From: an uncultured Clostridia bacterium
GTDB lineage: Bacteria; Bacillota; Clostridia; Lachnospirales; CAG-274
DNA: 37,479 nt
Assembly (NCBI GenBank): GCA_944381435.1
Contig: CALWLD010000023.1
Location: forward strand, 1 to 37,479
Direction: 5' to 3'
Under the pieces are notes generated by a model that saw only the letters and a list, made by a program, of their open reading frames with translations, was not told the DNA's origin and did no database searches. Positions 17,649 through 26,491 of the stretch are shown one piece after another (positions within the stretch are counted from its first letter, which is position 1; each line of letters starts with the position of its first letter). The translations under genes were made by a program, and so were the position numbers.

Positions 17649-19022
17649 ATGGCAAAAATGTGGGCAGGTAGATTTAAAAAAGATGTAGATAACAAAGTAA
17701 ACGACTTTAATAGCTCAATATCTTTTGATAGCGTTATGTATAAAGTTGACATATTAGGTAGCATTGCACATTCCAAAATGTTAGCAAAACAAGGGATAAT
17801 AAATGAAGAAGAGTCAAACTTGATAGTAGATGAATTAAATAACATATTAAATGACATAGAAAATGGCAATTTATCTTTTGATTATGAAGCAGAAGATATA
17901 CATATGTTTATAGAAAAAGAATTGACAACTAGGATAGGTGATGTTGGTAAAAAGGTTCATACAGCAAGAAGCAGAAATGACCAAGTTGCTTTAGATATAA
18001 GAATGTACTTAAAAGAAAACATACAAGAATTAATTTATCTATTAAAAAATTTATGCAATGTTTTATGCAATATATCACAAGATAACTTACATACTGTTAT
18101 GCCAGGATATACCCATTTACAAAGAGCACAACCTATAACTTTTGCACACCATATAATGGCTTATGCTCAAATGTTTATAAGAGATATAGATAGATTAAAA
18201 GATTGTTATAAAAGAACCAACGTAATGCCTTTAGGCAGTGGTGCTTTAGCTACAACCACTCATAATATAGACAGAGAATTTGTATGCCAGTTATTAAATT
18301 TTCAAGAAATAACCAAAAATAGTTTAGATTCTGTATCAGATAGAGATTTTTGCATAGAACTTGCTAACGATATTGCTATGATAATGATGCATTTATCTAG
18401 GTTTTCAGAAGAAATAATAATGTGGTGCTCTTGGGAGTTTAAGTTTATTGAACTAGACGATGCTTATTCAACAGGCTCTAGCATTATGCCTCAAAAGAAA
18501 AATCCAGATATAGCAGAGCTTGTAAGAGGAAAAGCAGGGAGAACAATAGGTAATTTGAATACGATTTTATGTATGATGAAAGGTTTACCTTTAGCATATA
18601 ATAAAGATATGCAAGAAGATAAAGAAGCTATATTTGATTCTGTAAATACAGTAAAAGTTTGCCTAGAAACTTTTACTGCTATGATAGAAAATATGACGGT
18701 ATTAAAAGAAAATATGAAAATAGCAGCAAATAAGGGATTCATAAATGCAACAGATTGTGCAGACTATCTTGTTAAAAAAGGTATTCCTTTTAGAGACGCT
18801 TATAAAATAACAGGGGAATTAGTTTTATACTGCATAGAAAATAATAAAACTTTAGAAAAATTATCATTACAAGAATATAAATCTTATTGCCAGTTATTTG
18901 AACAAGATATTTTTAATGATATAGACTTATTAAATTGTGTTACTAAAAGAAATATATCAGGTGGACCATCTCCAGAACAAGTACAAATACAAATAAACGA
19001 TATTAAAAAACAAATTTTATAA
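17649..19022 (+). CDS. argH: Argininosuccinate lyase
   Basis: ArgH cleaves argininosuccinate to arginine and fumarate (last step). The protein has 457 residues of the fumarase/aspartase superfamily: HTARSRNDQVALD (about 104-116), PGYTHLQRAQPITFAHH, and the signature GSSIMPQKKNPD with catalytic serine (about 278-289). AAAAGGAG precedes the ATG. It is the last gene of the operon, followed by about 190 bp and a strong terminator. Confidence 0.95.
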   Translation: MAKMWAGRFKKDVDNKVNDFNSSISFDSVMYKVDILGSIAHSKMLAKQGIINEEESNLIVDELNNILNDIENGNLSFDYEAEDIHMFIEKELTTRIGDVGKKVHTARSRNDQVALDIRMYLKENIQELIYLLKNLCNVLCNISQDNLHTVMPGYTHLQRAQPITFAHHIMAYAQMFIRDIDRLKDCYKRTNVMPLGSGALATTTHNIDREFVCQLLNFQEITKNSLDSVSDRDFCIELANDIAMIMMHLSRFSEEIIMWCSWEFKFIELDDAYSTGSSIMPQKKNPDIAELVRGKAGRTIGNLNTILCMMKGLPLAYNKDMQEDKEAIFDSVNTVKVCLETFTAMIENMTVLKENMKIAANKGFINATDCADYLVKKGIPFRDAYKITGELVLYCIENNKTLEKLSLQEYKSYCQLFEQDIFNDIDLLNCVTKRNISGGPSPEQVQIQINDIKKQIL

Positions 19023-19123
19023 TATTTTAAAATATGCTATTTTTATAGTATTATAATAAAAAGTAAAATTTAAAGGTTAAACTTTATTACTAAAAACATA
19101 CTATATTATATAGCTTGCGAGAT

Positions 19124-19174
19124 AACCATTTATATAAAAGTTTTCATAAAAAAGTTATTGCCATATAAATGGTT
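19124..19174. repeat. 12-bp inverted repeat near the right end
   Basis: AACCATTTATAT (19124-19135) and ATATAAATGGTT (19163-19174) are perfect inverted arms with a 27-base spacer, 222 bp inside attR. The spacing equals that of the inverted repeat inside the left end, although the arm sequences differ. Confidence 0.55.
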
Positions 19175-19215
19175 TATGTTGAAAATAAATATTTAAAAAG
19201 AAAAATTAATTATGT

Positions 19216-19257
19216 AAAAAGGCTAACTAATAATTATTTATTAGTTAGCCTTTTTTT
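19216..19257 (+). terminator. Terminator of the arginine operon
   Basis: GGCTAACTAATAA (19221-19233) and TTATTAGTTAGCC (19238-19250) form a perfect 13-bp stem with a 4-base loop and seven T residues, flanked by A's on the other side. Confidence 0.88.
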
Positions 19258-19301
19258 GTACAATATAGTATATTGATAACTTGTTATATTATTTTTAAAA
19301 C

Positions 19302-19370
19302 AAATATTATGTATATGACAATGACAAAATAAAAATAGATTGTAATTTTTATTTTGATTTTAATAATTAA
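19302..19370 (+). pseudogene. Decayed 3' end of a fourth serine recombinase gene
   Basis: Codons 19302-19370 read KYYVYDNDKIKIDCNFYFDFNN-stop in two pieces comparable to the end of recombinase 3 (KIYVYNKDKIKID, then WNFNIDF). At the DNA level ACAAAATAAAAATAGATTG is shared. An in-frame stop lies just upstream (19296) and no other recombinase sequence is present, so only about 23 codons of a tail remain, 26 bp inside attR. Confidence 0.75.
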
Positions 19371-19395
19371 AAAAATTATTTCCTGTCTTTACAAC

Positions 19396-19399
19396 ATAC
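19396..19399 (+). other. attR core (ATAC), right junction of the element
   Basis: Left flank tttacaac is element; right flank tatgttagcttgg is spoVB. ATAC occupies the same codon phase as at attL, so joining restores the spoVB frame. Confidence 0.65.
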
Positions 19400-20759
19400 T
19401 ATGTTAGCTTGGAGTATATCATCATCAGGATTTTCTACAACTATATCAAAGCTTGTGGCAGAAGAAAATTGTAAAAGAGAGTATGGTAATATAAAGCGTA
19501 TTTTACACATTTGTATATTTTTATCTGGTTTAATAGCTTGTTTAATAAGTATTTTTATATTTATGTCTTCTGAATATATAGCTAATAATATATTAAAAAA
19601 TGAAAATACTTTATTGTCATTACATATTATGTGCATATCTTTTCCTTTTATGGCAATAGGTTCTTGTATAAGAGGATATTTTTTAGGTATGCAAGATACA
19701 ATAGTGCCTGCTATAAGTCAGGTTTTAGAGCAGGTATCTAGAATGATTGTAATATATCTTTTAGCATCTACATTTATACCTCTTGGCTTATCTTATGCTT
19801 GTGCTGTTGGTGTTATAGGTATGTGCGTTGGGGAAATTTTTTCATTTTTATATGTTTTAATGATATATAATACAAAAATAAAAAAAGGTAAAAGCAATAA
19901 ATCTGTAATAAAATATACTAGCATAATATTAGCTATGGCTATACCTTTAACAGCTAATAGAGTTTTAGGTTCTTTCTTTAGCACAATAGAAAATGTTTTA
20001 ATACCACAAAAATTGATGGAATATGGATATAATGATACAGAGGCTATGAGCTTATATGGGCAACTTAGCGGTATGTCTATGCCTCTTGTTATGTTTCCAT
20101 CATCTCTTTTGACAGCTCTTGCTATAGCCATTGTTCCTGCTATATCAGAGGCATTAGCAAAAAATAATATAAACTTAATAAGGTTAACTATATCTAAAGC
20201 ATTTACCGTAACCTGTTTTATAGGCATAGGTACAGCTGGGCTTTTTATATTTTTTTCTAACCAATTAGGATATACTATATATTCCCAACAGGATATAGGT
20301 TGGCAACTTTTATACATAGGGTTTTTATGTCCATTTTTATATTTGCAAGTTACATTTTCTGGCATATTAAACGGTTTAGGAGAACAAATGTTAATATTTA
20401 AAAATAGCATTTTATCTTCTATAATAAACATTTGTTTTATATATTTTTTTATACCTAAATATGATTTATATGCCTTTATATTAGGTTGGTTTTTAAGCTT
20501 AATTTTAATAAACTTTATATCTATATTAAAATTAAAACAAAAAACAAATTTTAAAATAGATATTTTTAATAGCATATTAAAGCCTATGCTTTGTATATTA
20601 TCTAGTGGTATTGTTGCTAAATATTGCTATAAAATGTTAATTTTATCTTATGGAAATATTTTTTCCATTATAATTACAATATTAATTTTTGCACTATTAT
20701 ACATTATTTTATTAATTTTAGTGGGAGCTTTAGATAAAAAAGATTTAAGGTTATTTTAA
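19400..20759 (+). pseudogene. spoVB: spoVB 3' fragment, remainder of the interrupted gene
   Basis: From 19400 the frame encodes the rest of a SpoVB-type polysaccharide/lipid flippase: MLAWSISSSGFSTTISKLV, then about eleven to twelve hydrophobic helices and SIRGYFLG-like and AIVPAISEALA segments typical of the MurJ/MATE superfamily. An ATG at 19401 has no ribosome binding site before it, so this half is probably not translated by itself. Joined to codons 1-50 it gives about 503 residues, close to normal SpoVB length (about 500-530). No frameshift or stop spoils it, which argues for recent insertion or for regular excision. Confidence 0.87.
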
Positions 20760-20842
20760 TTACCATTTAATTTTTGTATAACAGTTTTATATTTGGTAAG
20801 CATATATTTATAAGCTTAAATAAAATATAAGGAAGGTTTAAT

Positions 20843-22108
20843 ATGCAAAAATTAAAAGGATATATAATTGTTTTAGGTATAATATTAGTTAGCTTAATTT
20901 TTATTATACCTATTTTAATAAATTTTATTTTTTTCCCTAGTAATATAAATATATTAGCAGGTAATACACATAAATTACATTTTAATATACCAGCGGTTGC
21001 AACAATAGTATCTAGTGATGAAAGCGTTTTAAAGGTTAATGATGAAAATTTATATAATAAAGATAACATAAACCTTAATGATACATTATATTTACAATCG
21101 GAAAAAGAAGGTTATGTTAAAATGAAAGTTTCTTTAATGGGTATACCTATTAAAGATGTTACAGTATCTGTTTTACCTAATGAGAAACTAATACCTAGTG
21201 GAGAATCTGTTGGTGTTAGGATAGATACACAAGGTGTTATGGTTCTTGGAATTGGAAGCGTAATTGGTGATGATGGTAAAGAATATGAAATAGCTAAAGA
21301 TATATTAAAACCAGGAGATATGATTTTAAAAGTAAATGATACACCTATTGATAGTAAAGAAACATTGATTAAATGTATTGAAAGTTATGATAGCTTAAAT
21401 ATGGAAATAAAAAGAAATAATATTATACAAAATGTTAATATAAACTGTATAAAAGGGCAAGATGGCAAAAATAAAATAGGTGTTTGGGTTAGAGATAGCA
21501 CACAAGGTATAGGTACACTAACGTATATAAACCCTAAAGAAAAGACTTTTGGAGCATTGGGACACGGTATTGTTGATGTAGATACAAAAGAAATAATGGA
21601 AGTGCAAGATGGCAAGATAATGAAATCTGAAATAGTTGATGTTAAAAAAGGTGAAAAAGGAAAACCAGGTGAGTTAATAGGTAATATACAAAAAAATGAA
21701 GAAATTGGTAAGATTAAAAATAATACAAATTTAGGTATATATGGCAAAATAGAAGATGATAAATATATAAATGAAAAAAATGCTATACCTATTGGACTTA
21801 AAGATAGTGTAGAGATAGGTAAGGCATCTATACTTTGTAATATAGATGGAACAGAGGCTAAAGAATATGACATAGAAATAGAAAGCATAAATAAATATAA
21901 TATAGATAATTCTAAATCTATGGTTATAAAAATAACCGATGAAAAATTATTAAATAAAACAAATGGAATAATACAAGGTATGAGCGGTAGCCCTATAATA
22001 CAAAATGGTAAAATAATAGGTGCTGTAACCCACGTTTTTGTAAATGACCCATCAAAAGGATATGGAATATTTATTGAAAATATGTTAGAGGCTGAAAAAG
22101 GGCAGTAA
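20843..22108 (+). CDS. spoIVB: SpoIVB signalling serine protease
   Basis: SpoIVB is made in the forespore, acts in the intermembrane space, and triggers processing of pro-sigma-K in the mother cell. The protein has 421 residues: an N-terminal membrane anchor (about 6-32), a PDZ domain (about 125-205, around VMVLGIGSVIGDDGKEYE and LKPGDMILKVNDTPID), and the S55 peptidase domain. The catalytic His is in FGALGHGIVD and the Ser in GMSGSPIIQNGKIIGAVTH. GGAAGG precedes the ATG. It lies 83 bp after spoVB. In most spore formers spo0A follows spoIVB, but here it does not. The presence of an intact spoIVB suggests the sporulation programme is still kept. Confidence 0.93.
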   Translation: MQKLKGYIIVLGIILVSLIFIIPILINFIFFPSNINILAGNTHKLHFNIPAVATIVSSDESVLKVNDENLYNKDNINLNDTLYLQSEKEGYVKMKVSLMGIPIKDVTVSVLPNEKLIPSGESVGVRIDTQGVMVLGIGSVIGDDGKEYEIAKDILKPGDMILKVNDTPIDSKETLIKCIESYDSLNMEIKRNNIIQNVNINCIKGQDGKNKIGVWVRDSTQGIGTLTYINPKEKTFGALGHGIVDVDTKEIMEVQDGKIMKSEIVDVKKGEKGKPGELIGNIQKNEEIGKIKNNTNLGIYGKIEDDKYINEKNAIPIGLKDSVEIGKASILCNIDGTEAKEYDIEIESINKYNIDNSKSMVIKITDEKLLNKTNGIIQGMSGSPIIQNGKIIGAVTHVFVNDPSKGYGIFIENMLEAEKGQ

Positions 22109-22129
22109 ATTAAAGCCCTTTAGCCTCTT
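22088..22129 (+). terminator. Hairpin at the spoIVB 3' end
   Basis: AGAGGCT...AAGGGC (22088-22103) pairs with GCCCTTTAGCCTCT (22115-22128), overlapping the stop codon; the T-tract is poor. The following 22130-22467 is A/T-rich with no gene or structure I recognise. Confidence 0.45.
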
Positions 22130-22467
22130 AACATAAAATTTTACTAAATTTAATTTTTTACTAATTTATTTTACAGTATAAATATACAAAAATATATAAA
22201 TATTATACAGTTTAAAAGTAAAATTAAGATGTTTAATAGAATATTTTTCTTTTATTACATACTATTTGTTTGTATAAAAAAATACAATATTAAAAAATAA
22301 TATACATTAATACATAATATTGTATAAATTAACAACTCTATTAGAATTGATAGGGATAAATAAATATTAAAAAGTAAAAAATATACAAAATATACTTTAA
22401 ATAATATATATAAATTATAACTAAATAACAAAATATTACAAAATAGCAAAATAATACTATTAGATAG

Positions 22468-22496
22468 TTGATAACAAATTCTAAATATAGTATTAT
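22468..22496 (+). promoter_or_regulatory. Promoter of the YegP-like gene
   Basis: TTGATA (22468-22473), a 17-base spacer and TATTAT (22491-22496). The start of transcription is expected near 22503. Confidence 0.65.
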
Positions 22497-22530
22497 ATTG
22501 TTGAAAAATATAAGAAAAGGAGAATTAAAA

Positions 22531-22875
22531 ATGATACTAAAAGATTTAACAAGGATTAAAAATAACTACACTTGGGAATTTATTGAGAAAAATAATACTT
22601 ATGCTTGGATAGTTACAGATGAAGAAGGAAAAGAAATTGGAAAATCTTATGAAAGTTATGAGGATTTAGAAAATTGTATATTAAATGCAAGCATTAATGG
22701 TTATTCCCATAATACAACAAAAATAGAAGATAGTTGGGTATTTTATTATAAGGGGAACAAAGGCTATAAATGGCAAAGGTTAGACAATAATGAAGGTGAA
22801 ATAATTGGACAATCTATACGATATTTTAATAATAAAGAAGAATGTATCAATAATGCAATCATATTTGGATTTTAA
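22531..22875 (+). CDS. Small two-repeat protein, YegP/DUF1508-like
   Basis: This is a 114-residue soluble protein from the ATG at 22531, with AAAGGAG at 22515-22521 nine bases before it. Upstream in-frame starts lie inside the promoter and are rejected. It contains two copies of one unit: YAWIVTDEEGKEIGKSYES...LENCILNASINGY (about 25-60) and YKWQRLDNNEGEIIGQSI...EECINNAIIFGF (about 76-113). The aromatic-x-W start, a turn with G-E-I, a serine and a late cysteine/alanine helix recall the tandem DUF1508 (YegP) fold, but similarity is loose. Function unknown; not linked to its neighbours. Confidence 0.6.
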   Translation: MILKDLTRIKNNYTWEFIEKNNTYAWIVTDEEGKEIGKSYESYEDLENCILNASINGYSHNTTKIEDSWVFYYKGNKGYKWQRLDNNEGEIIGQSIRYFNNKEECINNAIIFGF

Positions 22876-22903
22876 CTAAAATAATATATAAAATAGACTA
22901 TAA

Positions 22904-23005
22904 TAATCTAAATGTTAAGTTTAGTTATACATATCAAAATAAGAGAATGTTATTACATATTTATTATAAACTGAATAAAGAGACTAATATTAAGCATTTA
23001 GATTA
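22904..23005. repeat. 11-bp inverted repeat with 80-base spacer
   Basis: TAATCTAAATG (22904-22914) and CATTTAGATTA (22995-23005) are perfect inverted arms in a gene-free stretch between the YegP-like gene and the FIST-EAL terminator. No function is recognised. Confidence 0.4.
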
Positions 23006-23090
23006 AAATTTTTAAACTTTCTATATAGATATTTTTAGTTATTACTTTTAATATTGAATATATTTTTATTCATAAGGATATTTCAATATA

Positions 23091-23140
23091 AAAATTACAC
23101 CTTAAGTATTATTTTACTTAATACTTAAGGTGTAATTTTT
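23091..23140. terminator. Bidirectional terminator, 21-bp stem
   Basis: AAAATTACACCTTAAGTAT (23091-23109) pairs perfectly with 23121-23139, plus two inner pairs, around a 7-base loop. T-runs at both ends allow it to stop the FIST-EAL transcript on the minus strand and rightward transcription. Confidence 0.8.
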
Positions 23141-23151
23141 ACGTGATAAAA

Positions 23152-25686
23152 TTAATTTAAGTTATCTTTAATATTTTCATAAGGTTCTGGTTTTGCAAAA
23201 TAATAACCTTGAGAATAGTTTATACCTAGCTCTTCTATTATACTTTGTATATGTTCATTTTCTACAAACTCTGCTATTAACTTAGCATCAAACTGTTTTC
23301 CTAAAAATACAATAGTGTTTAAAACTTTTCTATTCATAATTTCGCTATCTACATTTTTTATTATGCTACCATCAATTTTTATAAAATCTGGTGCAATTTT
23401 TGAAATTTCCATAAAGTTAGAATATCCTGTACCAAAATCATCTATAGCTATTTTTACATTATGTTTTCTAGCACGTTCTATAAATATTTTTAGCATTTCC
23501 ATATCTCTAAAATTTTCATCTTCTAAAATTTCGAAAGTAAAGTTACCTTTGTTTTCTATGCTTTCTAGTTTTTCAAAAATTGCATTTTGAAAAGATTCAG
23601 AATTTATATCATAAGCAGATAAATTTATAGATACTTTTGTAGTAGTATCTTTAAATTTATCAAAAACTTGATTAATCATTGATTTACTTAATGCAGGGTA
23701 GAGATTATATTTTTTTGCTATATCCATAAAGTGATAAGGTGTATAAATTTTTCCATCTTTATCTCTTATACGCATTAAAGCTTCATATTTATTTATGGTT
23801 TTACTTTCATTGTCATACATACCTTGAAAATATGGTATAACCCATTTATTCTTTATAACCTCATTTAATAAATGGATAATTTCCATTTCGTTATCAAATT
23901 GGATTTCTTTTTCGTTAGAGCTATTATATATTAAAAAGTATGTTTGAAGGCTTTTACATTTTTGTAAAGTTTCTAAACCACATTCTAACAAGTCGTCTTG
24001 ATTAAATACTACAGCAAATCTAAAAATCATAAGCTCTTCTCTGTTAGGTAGTTTTATAAATTGGAAATTTTCATAGATTTCATTTATGAAATTTGAAAAT
24101 TTATCATCATTAATACTTTCACCAATAGATAAGAAGATAGTGTTATCATTTAAAACATATATATCATAGTTATTATTATATGCAGAGTAGTTATCTATAA
24201 AGTTTGATAAAGAGTTTATAACATTTCTCATAATATCATAGTAAGTTTCTTTACCAACTCTAGACATAAGAAGTTCAGAGTTTTCTAACTGTATCATACA
24301 TATTTTGTTAAAGTTACGAGCATCTTTTTCGTGTAAAAACTTTATGCTGTTACTAATGCCTAGATTAGTATCTAGATATATGCGTTCTTCAGATATCTCT
24401 TGATGAACAAGAATTTTTTCTAATAGCTGTTTATTTTGTTGTGTTATTGCAGCGCTTTGCTTTCTTAAAACTATATTTAATAGTTTTTCTCTATCATCTT
24501 TTATTTTATAAAGTTCATCGAAAACAGAAAAATCTACATTCATATAAGAATCTTGATTTTCTGATAAACCTAAAAAGCAACAAGAGCCATTTAAAAATTC
24601 ATTTCTACCATTTATATAAGACACTTCACCCATCATAAATATACCACAGATATTTTCACCAAATGGGCTTATCTCCCATTTAGCACAGTTATTTAGGTAT
24701 AATTTTCTAAAAAGACAGGTGTAAATAAATAAGCTTTCTACAGGTTTTTTCTTTAAAGTATTACATATACGGTATGTTTCTTGTACACATTTTATAGGGC
24801 TAACATAACCTATTTTAAAGCTAGTATTACTTTCTAATTTAGAGAAATATAGTGACATATTTTTTGTAAAGGAATCGTATTTTATAAACCTAGTAACATT
24901 GTTAGAGTTATGACCTTCTAGTATAAGAGGGAACCTAACTAATGTATCATTTTCCGTAATAGCTTGCCAATCTGTATACTCTTTTAAGTCAGCCATACCA
25001 AATTGCTTTTTACACCAGTCTATAGCTGGTGTATTGTCTATTTCTATAAGGGTATTTCCGTTACAAGAATCTATGTTATAAACTTGGCTTATAGGTTCGT
25101 GGGCAACATTAACATCTGAAAATATACATATATTTTTAGAAATTATACTAACTGTAACAACACCATATTCTACAATACCATCTTCTGTAAAAACATAAGG
25201 TGATAAGCTTTTTGGCAGAACCTCTCCCAATACACCGCCAGCAAGCTTTGTAGTATTATTTAATGAATTAAATGCATCTACAAATTCACTTATGTCTGTA
25301 TAGTAATCACTACATAGAATATTCATAACAGGAACATTTAAATCTCTAATATCATCATTAATCTCTTTTGCTAGATATATAGCTGGTTTATCTTTAAATG
25401 TATAGCTATTAATTTTAACATCGGCATTGTTAAATTGTTGGATAACTATTAAAGTTTCAGTATCATACTGCTCACCGTTAAAAATAACACCACTACAACT
25501 ACCACCTACAATACTAGAATTTGGAATAATTTCTTTGATAGTATTAGCTATTAACATAGCTTCTTTAGGCTCGCATATAGCAGTATATATCATTATAAGA
25601 GAGTGTTTTTCAAAATTAAAATTTTTCGTTTGTAAAAAATCCAGGAATTCTTTTTTATCTTTATAAAGTGTGCTTAATGTTATCAT
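23152..25686 (-). CDS. FIST sensor with degenerate GGDEF and EAL c-di-GMP phosphodiesterase
   Basis: This is an 844-residue cytoplasmic signalling protein. FIST N (about 1-200, with SSIVGGSCSGVIF) and FIST C (about 210-375) form the sensor; FIST domains are thought to bind small ligands such as amino acids. A GGDEF-like region (about 450-590) has lost the GGDEF motif and should not make c-di-GMP. The C-terminal EAL domain (about 605-840) keeps YEALMRI, INLSAYD, FEILEDE, AIDDFGTGYSNF, IKIDGSII and SQGYYFAKPEP, so phosphodiesterase activity is likely. There is no membrane segment. A perfect promoter precedes it on the minus strand and AGAGG before the ATG at 25686. Confidence 0.88.
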   Translation of the reverse strand: MITLSTLYKDKKEFLDFLQTKNFNFEKHSLIMIYTAICEPKEAMLIANTIKEIIPNSSIVGGSCSGVIFNGEQYDTETLIVIQQFNNADVKINSYTFKDKPAIYLAKEINDDIRDLNVPVMNILCSDYYTDISEFVDAFNSLNNTTKLAGGVLGEVLPKSLSPYVFTEDGIVEYGVVTVSIISKNICIFSDVNVAHEPISQVYNIDSCNGNTLIEIDNTPAIDWCKKQFGMADLKEYTDWQAITENDTLVRFPLILEGHNSNNVTRFIKYDSFTKNMSLYFSKLESNTSFKIGYVSPIKCVQETYRICNTLKKKPVESLFIYTCLFRKLYLNNCAKWEISPFGENICGIFMMGEVSYINGRNEFLNGSCCFLGLSENQDSYMNVDFSVFDELYKIKDDREKLLNIVLRKQSAAITQQNKQLLEKILVHQEISEERIYLDTNLGISNSIKFLHEKDARNFNKICMIQLENSELLMSRVGKETYYDIMRNVINSLSNFIDNYSAYNNNYDIYVLNDNTIFLSIGESINDDKFSNFINEIYENFQFIKLPNREELMIFRFAVVFNQDDLLECGLETLQKCKSLQTYFLIYNSSNEKEIQFDNEMEIIHLLNEVIKNKWVIPYFQGMYDNESKTINKYEALMRIRDKDGKIYTPYHFMDIAKKYNLYPALSKSMINQVFDKFKDTTTKVSINLSAYDINSESFQNAIFEKLESIENKGNFTFEILEDENFRDMEMLKIFIERARKHNVKIAIDDFGTGYSNFMEISKIAPDFIKIDGSIIKNVDSEIMNRKVLNTIVFLGKQFDAKLIAEFVENEHIQSIIEELGINYSQGYYFAKPEPYENIKDNLN

Positions 25687-25701
25687 TAATATACCTCTTT
25701 T

Positions 25702-25743
25702 ACAATAATATTAGACTATATTAAAGATATTATATATTATTGT
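25702..25743. promoter_or_regulatory. 10-bp inverted repeat overlapping the FIST-EAL promoter
   Basis: ACAATAATAT (25702-25711) and ATATTATTGT (25734-25743) are perfect inverted arms spanning the -10 and start point, with a 22-base spacer. They could be an operator or a 5'-leader hairpin. Confidence 0.35.
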
Positions 25744-25757
25744 AAAAACAATGTCAA
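25729..25757 (-). promoter_or_regulatory. Consensus promoter of the FIST-EAL gene
   Basis: On the minus strand TTGACA (25757-25752), a 17-base spacer and TATAAT (25734-25729): both hexamers are perfect. Confidence 0.85.
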
Positions 25758-25813
25758 TATATAATGTCTTTAATTAAATCGTATAACATTTACTAAAAAA
25801 TAATAATTAATAT

Positions 25814-26491
25814 TTATAAAAATATGTAAATTATAACTGTCATAATACCTGAAAGTCCTATAGCTATGCTACTTAAGGCACCTTCAGTTTCTCCTATTTC
25901 AATAGCTTTAGCTGTGCCAACGCCGTGGCTAGATGTACCTATAGCAAGCCCTGCAGATACAGGATTTTTTATTTTAAATATCCTTATTAAAATAGGAGAA
26001 AAAACAGCACCTAAAATACCAGATATACAAACACAAAATATAGTTACACTAGCAATACCACCTGTTTTTTGAGATAAATCTAAAGCTATTGGCATAGTAA
26101 CAGATTTTGGCAATAGACCTTTTATAAGATTGTTATCTAAATTAAATAACATTGACATAAGCAGGATACTTGTAATAGAAACTAAAGAACCTACAAACGT
26201 ACCTGTTATTATAGGTAAAAAGTTATGTTTTATAGTCTTTATTTTGTGATACATTGATATTGCAAGAGCAGAGGTTGCAGGGGTTAATAACATATTTATT
26301 ATGTTACCACCTTTTTGATAACTAGCTGTTGGTATTTTAAAAATTAATAAAAAACTAACTATAAATACTATAGATAATATAAAGGGGGATAACAAAGGTG
26401 ATTTTATTTTTTTGTAAATTAAAACTCCAAGCTCAAAAGCTATCAATGTTATGCTAATTCCAAACAGTGGGCTATTTAATATGTTTTCCAT
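25814..26491 (-). CDS. lrgB: LrgB/CidB family membrane protein
   Basis: This 225-residue polytopic membrane protein has the family signature region near the C-terminus: KSVTMPIALDLSQKTGG, then AGLAIGTSSHGVGTAKAIE. Members act with an LrgA/CidA partner in holin/antiholin-like control of murein hydrolases, or in pyruvate or related metabolite transport. The ATG at 26491 lies inside the lrgA-like gene (20-bp overlap), so the pair is translationally coupled. Whether this pair is Lrg-type or Cid-type cannot be decided from sequence. Confidence 0.88.
   Translation of the reverse strand: MENILNSPLFGISITLIAFELGVLIYKKIKSPLLSPFILSIVFIVSFLLIFKIPTASYQKGGNIINMLLTPATSALAISMYHKIKTIKHNFLPIITGTFVGSLVSITSILLMSMLFNLDNNLIKGLLPKSVTMPIALDLSQKTGGIASVTIFCVCISGILGAVFSPILIRIFKIKNPVSAGLAIGTSSHGVGTAKAIEIGETEGALSSIAIGLSGIMTVIIYIFL

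Larger units (their letters stand above)
5441..19399 (+). mobile_element. ~13.96-kb serine-recombinase element inserted in spoVB, carrying argCJBDFGH
   Basis: The element is bounded by ATAC at 5441-5444 and 19396-19399, in the same codon phase of spoVB at both ends. Crossing over there deletes 13,955 bp and joins codon 50 to the 3' part as PIY-T-MLAWS, giving an open frame of about 503 codons. It contains a 93-residue DUF6870-like gene, three consecutive large serine recombinases at the left end and a seven-gene arginine operon. A decayed recombinase 3' end lies beside the right junction. No relaxase, coupling ATPase, type IV secretion, phage structural or resistance gene is present. It is therefore mobilisable at most, or a resident intervening element. 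The boundaries are deduced from the split gene; the identity shared by the ends is only 4 bp, as expected for large serine recombinases. Confidence 0.85.

Noticed and set aside
19401..20759. Independent short MATE-type transporter gene starting at 19401
   Set aside because: No ribosome site precedes it, it lacks the first helix, and the missing N-terminus is found in frame at 5293-5442.
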